Source of the DNA: an uncultured Faecalibacterium sp.
GTDB taxonomy: Bacteria > Bacillota > Clostridia > Oscillospirales > Ruminococcaceae
Assembly: GCA_900540455.1 (NCBI GenBank)
Contig: UQGD01000014.1
Span: forward strand, 1-53,330
Length of the DNA stretch: 53,330 bases
Reading direction: 5' to 3'
The notes under the pieces were generated by a model that worked only from the letters and a program-made list of their open reading frames with translations, made no database searches and was not told where the DNA came from. Within the stretch, counting starts at the first letter, position 1, and every line of letters starts with the position of its first letter. A program made the translations under genes and the position numbers. Below are positions 23,468 to 31,137 of this stretch, in pieces.

Positions 23468-25114
23468 TTATTCCGGATCGGTGCTCAGAGTCTTGCCGGT
23501 GTAGTAAATGTTGGCATCCAGGTAGGTTGCCATACGGCCGGGTTTACGGGTATAGATGCCGGGCTGGATATCGCCGCGGATCACGTCCCGCACCAGGATC
23601 ATCATGTGGCGCAGGTAGTCCACCGAGAAGGGCTCCAGGTTCTCCAGGTGGCCGGTGAGGAACTCATACTCCACATCCTTATTGCGCAGCAGGATCTCTG
23701 CCATAAAGTGCTCAATGGTGGGATAGAACTCATCAAAGGTCATCTTGAACAGGAACAGGTCGCCGGAGCCGATGGCGTCGCCGGTAAAGATGTAGTCCTT
23801 GTAGAAGAACACCACAGAACCAGGGGTATGGCCGGTGACATGGACCACTTCCAGCTCATCCTGGCCAATGCGCACCACATCGCCTGCGTTGACGTTCTGC
23901 AGGTGCATGGTCTCAGCCGTTAAACCGCCGAACTTCTCCATGGTGGAAAGCAGCCCCGCCTTGTCGTCCGGGTGGATGTAGGTGCGGCGCACCTTGCCGG
24001 AGGCTACCAGAGAGGGGATGCCCAGGATATGGTCGCCGTGGTTGTGGGTCAGCAGGATATCCAGTGCAGCGTCGGGGTTGGTCAGCACGTTGTTGCGGAT
24101 GTAGGCATAGAGGTCGGCCTTGCCGCTGCCGCCCATGGCAGTGTCGATCACCAGAGCTTCGCTGCCCCGATCCATCACATACAGGGTGTCCATGCCAAAG
24201 TCCATGATGCGGGTGATGCCGTACTTCAGCTTGATCTGGCTGAACATCAGGTTGGGGTCCAGGGCGCCATGCTGGGTGCGGGTCAGGCTCTGGGTGAACA
24301 TCCAGTTGTACGGCGTGCCGATGCTGAACACACGCTCCCACACCTTATGAGGCTCCGGCATGGAACCGGCGGTAAAGCCCTCGTACTTGATGCAGCCACA
24401 GCCGTTGTCCTTCATGGTCTGGACGGCCTTTGCAGTCTCGCTCTCCGGCATGACGGGGTCGTCCTTGCAGTGATAGGCCCAGATGGGCTGATGCTTGATG
24501 GCGGCAAAAGCGCCGGGGGTGGCGTACCACTGGGCGGGCACCATGCCGCACATGGGGATAGCAGCCGCAAAGAAGTACGGATAGGTGAGGATCATGTGCC
24601 AGACGCCGGTGCCGCCCATGGACATACCTTCGATGTAGATGCGGTCGGGGTCAACAGCGTGGGAGGCAACGTAATCGTCGATCATCTTCTTGACGGCGGC
24701 CACGGTCTCCGGGTCGGTCCAGTTGTTGCCCGGGCACTGGGGAGCGATGACGAAGGTGGGGTTCTTTTTCAGCTGAGCGTCCGACATATAGAAGGTGGCG
24801 CCGTCGTTGGCCAGCAGCTGGGTGCCGTTGGGGCCCTTGCCGTCCTCGCCGTGCAGGAACACCACCAGGGGCAGCTTGCCCCGCAGACCCAGCTGATAAT
24901 GCTTGGGGTTGAAAGCACAGTACTCCAGGCTGCCGCTGCGGCCTGCCCGGAAGCGCTTGGCCAGCTCGTCCCGGCTCTGTGCAGCCACATTTACAACGGG
25001 CAGGCAGTTCTCATCCCCGTTGTCTGCAAAAGCGATGCTGCCAGTGCCCAGCACGCCTGCAACAGCTGCAATAGCAGCGGTGTTGCGAAGAAAATCTCTT
25101 CTGCTGAATTCCAT
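23468..25114 (-). CDS. Tat-exported fusion of an alpha/beta-hydrolase esterase and a metallo-beta-lactamase-fold hydrolase
   Basis: The protein has 548 residues. The N-terminus SRRDFLR (4-10) followed by AAIAAVAGVLG is a twin-arginine signal. Residues about 45-270 form an alpha/beta hydrolase like the PHB-depolymerase/feruloyl-esterase group: the oxyanion region VVFLHGEDG, the nucleophile S165 in GMSMGG, an acid at HCKDDPVMP and a late His in MPEPHKVWE. Residues about 290-500 form a metallo-beta-lactamase fold: H357-N-H359-G-D361-H362, then HVTGHTPGS, FTGDAIG and a final His in TGHLEN. Both active sites look complete. This would be an exported two-step hydrolase; the substrate is unknown. GGAGGAA precedes the start. 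Operator-like palindromes lie upstream at 25225-25262. Confidence 0.85.
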   Translation of the reverse strand: MEFSRRDFLRNTAAIAAVAGVLGTGSIAFADNGDENCLPVVNVAAQSRDELAKRFRAGRSGSLEYCAFNPKHYQLGLRGKLPLVVFLHGEDGKGPNGTQLLANDGATFYMSDAQLKKNPTFVIAPQCPGNNWTDPETVAAVKKMIDDYVASHAVDPDRIYIEGMSMGGTGVWHMILTYPYFFAAAIPMCGMVPAQWYATPGAFAAIKHQPIWAYHCKDDPVMPESETAKAVQTMKDNGCGCIKYEGFTAGSMPEPHKVWERVFSIGTPYNWMFTQSLTRTQHGALDPNLMFSQIKLKYGITRIMDFGMDTLYVMDRGSEALVIDTAMGGSGKADLYAYIRNNVLTNPDAALDILLTHNHGDHILGIPSLVASGKVRRTYIHPDDKAGLLSTMEKFGGLTAETMHLQNVNAGDVVRIGQDELEVVHVTGHTPGSVVFFYKDYIFTGDAIGSGDLFLFKMTFDEFYPTIEHFMAEILLRNKDVEYEFLTGHLENLEPFSVDYLRHMMILVRDVIRGDIQPGIYTRKPGRMATYLDANIYYTGKTLSTDPE

Positions 25115-25224
25115 GATACAATTCCTCCGTGTGTCCATAAAAGGACACGATTCTTGCTCAGTTGCACCCAAGCTTTTTGGTGCGCTTTGCCCAAGATTAA
25201 CACACAAAGTTCAAGTATACAAGA

Positions 25225-25262
25225 CGAATTGATACAATTCGGAGAAACTGACATACTAGTAT
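25225..25262 (-). promoter_or_regulatory. Two palindromes upstream of the Tat-esterase gene
   Basis: CGAATTG-ATA-CAATTCG (25225-25241) is a perfect dyad, and ATACTAGTAT (25253-25262) a second. They lie about 110-150 bases upstream of the start codon, just upstream of a minus-strand TATACT (about 25220-25215). Operator function is inferred. Confidence 0.45.
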
Positions 25263-25359
25263 ATCAAGAATTGTGCAAAATCACACGGCGGGAATTCCAC
25301 CAGTTGGCAGGAAAACCAGCAAGTGAAAAACGGCTCAAAAACAACCGCTGCAGAATGAC

Positions 25360-25393
25360 AAAAAAGCCTGCTGCAAAAAAGATTGCAGCAGGC
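25360..25393 (-). terminator. Terminator of ridA
   Basis: GCCTGCTGCAA (25366-25376) pairs with TTGCAGCAGGC (25383-25393); on the minus strand the stem is followed by a T run. Confidence 0.85.
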
Positions 25394-25405
25394 GGGAACA
25401 GATAT

Positions 25406-25774
25406 TTAAACCTCCGCGATGGCCTCGACCTCGCACAGAACGCCCTTGGGCAGATCCTTGACGGCTACGCAGCTGCGGGCAGGCTTGGAGACAAAGTAAC
25501 CGGCGTAGACCTCGTTAAAGGCGGCAAAGTCTGCAATGTCGGCCAAAAAGCAGGTAGTCTTGACCACCTTGTCAAAGCCGGACCCTGCGGCGGTCAGGAT
25601 GGCGCCCACGTTGCGGCAGCTCTGGTCTGCCTGGGCGGCGATGCCCTCAGGGACAGCGCCGGTGGCCGGGTCTACCGGGATCTGCCCGGAGGTGTACACA
25701 AGCCCGCCGGTGACCACTGCCTGGGAGTAAGGACCAATGGCTCCGGGAGCGTTTTCGGTATGGATGATCTGCAT
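25406..25774 (-). CDS. ridA: RidA-family reactive enamine/imine deaminase
   Basis: The protein has 122 residues, slightly short of the usual 125-130. The family features are the N-terminal GAIGPYSQAVVTGGLVYTSG, the conserved Arg in SKPARSCVAV and the C-terminal Glu in LCEVEAIAEV, which form the inter-subunit active site of RidA trimers. It hydrolyses reactive 2-aminoacrylate formed by PLP enzymes. AAGGAGGC precedes the start. Single gene with its own promoter and terminator. Confidence 0.92.
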   Translation of the reverse strand: MQIIHTENAPGAIGPYSQAVVTGGLVYTSGQIPVDPATGAVPEGIAAQADQSCRNVGAILTAAGSGFDKVVKTTCFLADIADFAAFNEVYAGYFVSKPARSCVAVKDLPKGVLCEVEAIAEV

Positions 25775-25814
25775 GGTAAGTGCCTCCTTGGTGATAAATG
25801 TTAGGGATGTCCAA

Positions 25815-25844
25815 AGTGTACCACCATGGTCGGTGGGCTGTCAA
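25815..25844 (-). promoter_or_regulatory. Promoter of ridA
   Basis: Consensus TTGACA (25844-25839), an 18-base spacer containing the ACCATGGT palindrome, TACACT (25820-25815). Confidence 0.8.
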
Positions 25845-25896
25845 TGCAAAGGACAGGGGCGGCAGATGGAGCGGGGCACCGGGGGAAACGGCCCCC

Positions 25897-27264
25897 TCAC
25901 GTCTCCACTACGGGCAGCACCAGCACGGCCTTGGCGCCTTTGGGGCGGTTGCGGACAAAGAGCGCCCGCCCGCCGTGGGCGGAGAGGATCTGTTCCACAA
26001 CGTGCAGACCCAGAATATGCGGGGCGCCCTCCTGCTCCGGACAGGACAGCGCCCGCAGCACGGAGGGGGGATACCCAACGCCGTTGTCTGCCAAAATGAT
26101 CCGCAGTTTGCCGCTGTCCATCTCGGCGGTTATCTGCATCTCCACCGGATCAGGGTTGTGCCGGGAGGCGTTGTTCAGCAGATTTTCCAGCGCCCGGGCC
26201 AGCAATGCGGGGTCAGCATCCAGCACTGCTTGTTCCGCTGCATCGGTCTGGACCAGACTTACGGTGCAGTTGTCGGCTAGGGGTGTATCATAAAAATCTG
26301 CCACAGCGCGGCGCAGCAGCGGCCCGGCGGTCAGCTTTTGGCGGCGCAGGGGCTGGGCGCCGTATTGCAGCTTGCTGGTCAGGTTCAGGTCGTCGATCAG
26401 CGAGCGGATGCGCTGGCTTTGGGTGCGGATACCCGCAGCCTTGCGCCGGGCCGCATCCGGCAGGGCAGAGTCCTGCTCCAGCTGTTCGGCCCAGCCCAGG
26501 ATCAGAGAGAGCGGGGTGCGGATGTCGTGGCTGACACCGGCGATCCAGTTGGTGCGGGCGGAATCCCGCTGAGCGATGATCTCGTTGCGGGTCTGCAGCT
26601 GGGCGCTGGTCTGGTTCAGCTTCTGCGCCAGCTCCCCAGCCATGCCGGTCACCGGCAGGGTCACGGTCTGCCCCTGTGCCAGAGCGTCCAACCCTTGTGC
26701 CACCTGCTGCAAACTGCGGCTGCCCCGCCAGCTGAAGGCCAGACAAAATGCCAGGATCAGCACGACCAGCCCGATCCCTGCGGGCAGGATGCTGGAGATA
26801 AGCCCGTGGACGATATCGGTGTCTATGTAAAAGTTGCGTTTCCACAGGGTGCCAGGCGCCTGCCCGATCACGAACAGGCCGTATTCCTCTACCCAGCACA
26901 GCACCGGCCATTGGTCCAGGTACCAGCGGCTGAAAGCGGCTGTTTCCGATACGGTGTAGGGGTGGTCCAGCTCTGGGGGCAGCTGATAACGCCAGATCAC
27001 CTGACCGTCGTCATCCAGGACCATGGCCCAGGCGTACCCCTGCATCCATTGTTCCGGGGTGTGGGCAGGGCCAAAGTCCAACTGACCGTCCTTTTGTACC
27101 ATGGCGGCGGCGATCTCGCTGGAAGTATGGGGCTGGGCCTGGTACTGGACGGTGTACCTCCAGCCCAGCCAACCCAGCAGCCCGGCACCCAGCCCCGCCA
27201 GCAGCAGGACCAGGACGGCAATGGCCAGTACGTAGCGGCGGATCAGCCGCCCGAATGTCTTCAT
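25897..27264 (-). CDS. Two-component sensor histidine kinase
   Basis: The protein has 455 residues. A membrane segment near residues 10-34 and another near 150-175 enclose an extracytoplasmic sensor domain of about 115 residues. A HAMP-like linker follows, then the H-box AGVSHDIRTPLSLILGW, the N-box ALENLLNNASRHN and the G1/G2 boxes (ILADNGVGYP; APHILGLHVVEQILSAHGG). Its ATG overlaps the response regulator stop by four bases (ATGA). Signal unknown. No target genes such as an ABC exporter adjoin it. Confidence 0.9.
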   Translation of the reverse strand: MKTFGRLIRRYVLAIAVLVLLLAGLGAGLLGWLGWRYTVQYQAQPHTSSEIAAAMVQKDGQLDFGPAHTPEQWMQGYAWAMVLDDDGQVIWRYQLPPELDHPYTVSETAAFSRWYLDQWPVLCWVEEYGLFVIGQAPGTLWKRNFYIDTDIVHGLISSILPAGIGLVVLILAFCLAFSWRGSRSLQQVAQGLDALAQGQTVTLPVTGMAGELAQKLNQTSAQLQTRNEIIAQRDSARTNWIAGVSHDIRTPLSLILGWAEQLEQDSALPDAARRKAAGIRTQSQRIRSLIDDLNLTSKLQYGAQPLRRQKLTAGPLLRRAVADFYDTPLADNCTVSLVQTDAAEQAVLDADPALLARALENLLNNASRHNPDPVEMQITAEMDSGKLRIILADNGVGYPPSVLRALSCPEQEGAPHILGLHVVEQILSAHGGRALFVRNRPKGAKAVLVLPVVET

Positions 27265-27983
27265 ACCGCACCCTCCCGGGTCAGCTTGTAGCCAATGCCC
27301 CGCACGGTGACCAGATGCTGCGGCTTGCTGGGGTCATCCTCCAGCTTTTCCCGCAGGTGGCGCATATGGGCCAGCAGACTGTTTTTGTAACCAAAATAAT
27401 CCACGCCCCATACCGCCTCGCACAAGGCGTCGTAGGTGACAAGATGGCCCCGGTTCTCCACCAGCTTTTGCAGCAGTGCGCGCTCGGTGGCGGTCAGGGG
27501 GACCGGCGGGCCTTGGGGCGGCAGGATCTGGGCATCGGCCAGAGAGACCCGGCGGCAGCCGATCTGCAGGACGGGGGATGCGGCATTGCTGGACAATTCG
27601 GCCCGGTAGGCGCGCTGTAAAATGTGCTGGATGCGCAGCAGCAGCTCCTGCATCAAAAAGGGCTTGGTCAGGTAGTCGTCTGCACCCAGCCCCAGCCCGA
27701 ACAGACGGTCGGCATCGGCATCACGGGCAGAGAGGAACAGCGCGGGAACATCGCCCTGGGAGTGCAGCTCCTGGAACAGCACAAAGCCATCCCCGTCCGG
27801 CAGGTTGATGTCCAGAACCATCAGCTCTGGGGTCTGCGCGGCAAAGGCCGCCTTTGCTTCGGCACAGTTGGAGGCGGTGGCCAGATTCTGGTAGCCTGCC
27901 CCCCGGAGATGATCGCACAGCAGGGTGATAAGGTCTGGGTTGTCATCTACCAATAATAAATGCGCATCGTAGATCGTCTGCAT
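27261..27983 (-). CDS. OmpR-family response regulator
   Basis: The protein has 240 residues from the ATG at 27983. An upstream extension in the same frame reads through repeat sequence and was not used. The receiver has LLVDDNPDL, phosphoacceptor MVLDINLPDGDG and TKP. The C-terminal winged helix has PLTATERALLQKLVENRG and the recognition region KNSLLAHMRHLREKLEDDPSKPQHLVTVRGIGYKL (abridged motif). First gene of the pair with the histidine kinase. The region upstream is a repeat element. Confidence 0.9.
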   Translation of the reverse strand: MQTIYDAHLLLVDDNPDLITLLCDHLRGAGYQNLATASNCAEAKAAFAAQTPELMVLDINLPDGDGFVLFQELHSQGDVPALFLSARDADADRLFGLGLGADDYLTKPFLMQELLLRIQHILQRAYRAELSSNAASPVLQIGCRRVSLADAQILPPQGPPVPLTATERALLQKLVENRGHLVTYDALCEAVWGVDYFGYKNSLLAHMRHLREKLEDDPSKPQHLVTVRGIGYKLTREGAV

Positions 27984-28035
27984 GGAGGGTACCTCACATT
28001 TCTGGGTGTTGATTTTTAGGGGGGAGGGGGTGGCT

Positions 28036-28260
28036 TTTTTACGGGGGGTTGTTCCTTTTTTCGAGAAAAAAGGAACCGAAAAAAGCTTTTCACACAGCTG
28101 GCGAGTCCTCGCCAGCCAATTTTTTTGCATAGGGCAGGCTTCGCACCTTCTGCCAGGGACGTGACGGGCTGTGACGGGTGGTTTTCCGGGAACCCTCTCA
28201 GTCAACGCCTGACGGCGCTGCCAGCTCCCCCGATAGGGGGAGCCTTTGGCAAGGGCGGGA
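28036..28260 (+). repeat. Repeat element with covarying hairpin, copy 1
   Basis: Nearly identical to 45967-46192: TTTTACGGGGG, hairpin TTCCTTTTTTCGAGAAAAAAGGAA, GCTTTTCACAC, a second hairpin (GCTGGCGAG-TC-CTCGCCAGC), GCATAGGGCAGG, then AACCCTCTCAGTCAACGCCTG and GCCTTTGGCAAG. The second hairpin is structurally kept but different in sequence from copy 2. Confidence 0.75.
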
Positions 28261-28735
28261 GGTTTACTGCTTACAGGTTGGCTTCTTCATGCCGTTGACC
28301 TGTAAGCATAGGACTTGCCCTCTTTGCCAAGGGCTCGCCCTTCGGGAGAGCTGTCGCCGTAGGCGACTGAGAGGGTTCGTCCCGGCAACAGCTGTCCAGC
28401 GCAGCGAGACTGAGAGGGTTCGTCCCGGAAGCAACCCTCTCCGTCATTTCGCTTCGCGAAATGCCACCTCCCCCGAAGGTGGAGGCTTTGGCAAGGGCGG
28501 AAAGTTTACCGCTTATCGGCTGACTTCTTCCTGCCGTTAACGAATGAGGACGAGACCTGCCCTCTTTGCCAAGGGCTCCACCTGAGTGGAAAGACTTCCC
28601 CCGGCCGGGGGAAGATGTCGCCGGTAGGCGACAAAAAGGGGAACTAGCTGTCGCCGTAGGCGACTGAGAGGGTTCGTCCCATAAGCCTCCTCTCCCACCA
28701 GGCGACTGAGAGGGTCTCTCCCAAAACCACTCTAC
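28191..28735. repeat. Array of MITE-like palindromic repeats
   Basis: About 545 non-coding bases. Units begin AACCCTCTC(A/C)GTC and end GCCTTTGGCAAGGGCGG, and recur inverted as TTTGCCAAGGGCTC...GACTGAGAGGGTTCGTCCC. Two such head-to-head pairs (about 28191-28384 and 28433-28680) plus a short extra tail are present. The related family also appears at 46121-46600 and at the right edge. Confidence 0.75.
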
Positions 28736-28740
28736 ACACA

Positions 28741-28770
28741 AAAATGACCCGTGCAGATACACGGGCCATT
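28741..28770 (-). terminator. Terminator of the GDPD gene
   Basis: On the minus strand AATGGCCCGTG pairs with CACGGGTCATT and is followed by TTTTG. Confidence 0.8.
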
Positions 28771-28811
28771 CAAATATTCTCAGCCGGGGCGGCGGACCTG
28801 CTATCTGCAAA

Positions 28812-29855
28812 TCATTTTCCTGTTTCCGGGTGCTGTTCTTCCCAGATCCACTCACGGATCTTATCAGGGCGGTTCGTAACGATGGCATCCGGTCCCAAAG
28901 GCAGCAGCGAGCGCAGCACCCTACGGGTATCCACTGTCCAAAACGCCACCTTGACCCCCAGCGCATGAAGCTCCTCCACCATCTGCGGGCGGACGAATGC
29001 AGTATGGTACTTACAGCTGATATAATCCGGCTTGAACGGCATACTGCGCACATACGCTGCCGGGTCTCTCTGGGCAGCAAGATTGGACAAGATGCCCCAA
29101 AAATCTCTCCCTGGGAAGCTGGCCTGCAGCATCATCAGCTGACTATTGGCCCAGCGCAGCAGCGGCCCATTCTCCTGCTCCAGCGCCGACGGATCACGGG
29201 CCAAGGTCAGCGCTGCCCCCAGTCCCTGAGCGCCTGCAAGCTGCCAATAGGGGCTGTCCGGGTCGTCTTCCGGCAGGTCATTTTCCTCATCCAGACCATT
29301 GGTCAGCCCCAAGTCCTTCCAAATCACCGGGGGCGGCACAAACACACCCTCCAGAGAGCCATAGAGCAGTGCACCAGTCTTCAGCTCCGGGTCCAGCTCC
29401 TTTGCCTGCCGCAGCAGATCATGCTGGAAAGCGATCAGGATGCTTTTATCTCTGTGGCCGGAATCCTGGATATCCCGCACCGTCATCGGCACAAAATTGG
29501 GGTCCGGGTAGACGTTGGATTTCAGCTCCACCATCATCCAGTTCAGCTCCCCGCCCACAGACAATGCTTCCGGCAGGGTGGGGATCTTTTCATCAAAAAA
29601 GTCCACGTTCTTCCAGCTGCCAAAATCCAGCTCCCGCAGCTCGCCCTCCATCATATCATAGATGTTTCCGCTGAGCTGGGTATGAAAATCGATCACATAA
29701 TCATGGTGGATCACAAGTTTACCGTCGGCGGTCTCCTGCACGTCCATCTCCACGCCGTCTGCACCCAGGTCTTTCGCCTTGCGGAAAGCGGAAAGGGTGT
29801 TCTCCGGCGCAAGATAAGATGCGCCCCGATGTGCGATGATCAGTGGCTGCTGCAT
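28812..29855 (-). CDS. Glycerophosphodiester phosphodiesterase family protein
   Basis: The protein has 347 residues from the ATG at 29855 (CGGAGGAAATG upstream). The N-terminal IAHRGASYLAPENTLSAF and GVEMDVQETADGKLVIHHD are the GDPD catalytic motifs with two His residues and the Glu/Asp metal ligands. An insertion of about 90 acidic and Pro-rich residues (GVFVPPPVIWKDLG to DPDSPYW) makes it longer than the minimal 240-residue enzymes. The end FWTVDTRRVLRSLLPLGPDAIVTNRP closes the TIM barrel. It has no signal peptide, so it probably acts in the cytoplasm on glycerophosphodiesters from lipid turnover. Confidence 0.88.
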   Translation of the reverse strand: MQQPLIIAHRGASYLAPENTLSAFRKAKDLGADGVEMDVQETADGKLVIHHDYVIDFHTQLSGNIYDMMEGELRELDFGSWKNVDFFDEKIPTLPEALSVGGELNWMMVELKSNVYPDPNFVPMTVRDIQDSGHRDKSILIAFQHDLLRQAKELDPELKTGALLYGSLEGVFVPPPVIWKDLGLTNGLDEENDLPEDDPDSPYWQLAGAQGLGAALTLARDPSALEQENGPLLRWANSQLMMLQASFPGRDFWGILSNLAAQRDPAAYVRSMPFKPDYISCKYHTAFVRPQMVEELHALGVKVAFWTVDTRRVLRSLLPLGPDAIVTNRPDKIREWIWEEQHPETGK

Positions 29856-29891
29856 GGCTGTACATTTCCTCCGTATCTGAAGATCTACTCC

Positions 29892-29920
29892 ATGATACCT
29901 ACTCCTGTACGCTCTGTCAA
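29892..29920 (-). promoter_or_regulatory. Promoter of the GDPD gene
   Basis: Consensus TTGACA (29920-29915), a 17-base spacer, TATCAT (29897-29892). Confidence 0.8.
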
Positions 29921-30106
29921 CCTTTTTTTGATGGATATCCCGCACAAGTTTTCGTTCCTGCGACGGATTTTCGTCCCTTTACAAGAGCCGGGACACCTGC
30001 GTCAAAGTATGACTTTGTCCGTCAAAATGACGAAAATCGTCCCTGTTTTTTGCACTTTTCACGAGAAAAACGCAAAAAACAGGCTTTTTTCCTCTCATTC
30101 TGGTGC

Positions 30107-30135
30107 TTTCCAACCGGCGGCGGATGTGGTAAGAT
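30107..30135 (+). promoter_or_regulatory. Probable promoter of purC
   Basis: TTTCCA (30107-30112), a 17-base spacer, TAAGAT (30130-30135). The 80-base leader has a GTGGGC/GCCCAC hairpin; no purine riboswitch core is visible. Confidence 0.5.
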
Positions 30136-30215
30136 AAAGAGAGAAGACTGTGTGGGCCACGCCCACCGAAAAAACGTGCTTTTTTGCACCTGCAATGAAA
30201 TTGGAGTGTTTTGCA

Positions 30216-31085
30216 ATGACTGAGTTCAAGCCCATCAAGGAAGGCAAGGTCCGCGAGATCTACGACAACGGCGACAGCCTGGTTATGGTCGCCACCGACC
30301 GCATTTCCGCATTTGACGTCATCCTGAAAAACAAGGTCACCCGTAAGGGCACCGTGCTGACCCAGATGAGCAAATTCTGGTTCGACTACACTCAGGACCT
30401 GCTGCCCAACCACATGCTGAGCGTGGATGTGCAGGATATGCCGGAGTTCTTCCGCCAGCCGCAGTTTGACGGCAACAGCATGCTGTGCCGCAAGCTGACC
30501 ATGCTGCCGGTGGAGTGCATCGTGCGTGGTTACATTACCGGCAGCGGCTGGGCCAGCTACCAGAAGACCGGCAAGGTCTGCGGCATCACCCTGCCCGAGG
30601 GCCTGAAGGAGTCCGACAAGCTGCCCGAGCCCATCTACACCCCCTCCACCAAGGCTGAGATCGGCGACCATGACGAGAATATCTCCTACGAGCAGAGCAT
30701 CACCGTGCTGGAGAAGCTCTACCCCGGCAAGGGCGAAGAGTACGCTGCAAAGCTGCGGGATTACACCATTGCTCTGTACAAGAAGTGCGCTGCCTACGCT
30801 CTGAGCCGCGGCATCATCATTGCAGACACCAAGTTCGAGTTTGGCCTGGACGACCAGGGCAATATCGTGCTGGGCGACGAGATGCTGACCCCGGATTCCT
30901 CCCGCTTCTGGCCCCTGGAGGGCTATGAGCCGGGCCATGGTCAGCCTTCCTTTGACAAGCAGTTCGTCCGCGACTGGCTGAAAGCCAACCCCGATTCCAA
31001 CTACGACCTGCCCCAGGAAGTCATCGACAAGACCATTGCCAAGTACGAGGAAGCTTATCAGCTGCTCACCGGCAAGACCCTGTAA
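30216..31085 (+). CDS. purC: Phosphoribosylaminoimidazole-succinocarboxamide synthase
   Basis: The protein has 289 residues, the length of the long bacterial/eukaryote-like SAICAR synthetases. It starts at the ATG at 30216, with GGAGTG upstream. Motifs are KEGKVREIYD (ATP loop), TDRISAFDVIL, VECIVRGYITGSGWASYQ, GIIIADTKFEFG and DEMLTPDSSRFWP. It ligates aspartate to CAIR in purine synthesis. It stands alone here, not in a pur operon. Confidence 0.95.
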   Translation: MTEFKPIKEGKVREIYDNGDSLVMVATDRISAFDVILKNKVTRKGTVLTQMSKFWFDYTQDLLPNHMLSVDVQDMPEFFRQPQFDGNSMLCRKLTMLPVECIVRGYITGSGWASYQKTGKVCGITLPEGLKESDKLPEPIYTPSTKAEIGDHDENISYEQSITVLEKLYPGKGEEYAAKLRDYTIALYKKCAAYALSRGIIIADTKFEFGLDDQGNIVLGDEMLTPDSSRFWPLEGYEPGHGQPSFDKQFVRDWLKANPDSNYDLPQEVIDKTIAKYEEAYQLLTGKTL

Positions 31086-31094
31086 AAACACAAC

Positions 31095-31127
31095 AAAAAG
31101 GCTGCCCGTCTCCGGGCAGCCTTTTTT
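31095..31127. terminator. Bidirectional terminator between purC and murE
   Basis: A 14-bp stem (31095-31108 with 31113-31126), loop TCTC, A run on the left and T run on the right. It ends both purC and the dcw operon. Confidence 0.9.
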
Positions 31128-31137
31128 GTTTTTCGGT

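Noticed and set aside
28191..28735. Possible CRISPR array
   Set aside because: Repeats are imperfect, alternate in orientation and have no regular spacer length; no cas genes are nearby.
30136..30215. Purine riboswitch in the purC leader
   Set aside because: Only one short hairpin is visible and the conserved junction and loop-loop sequences are missing.
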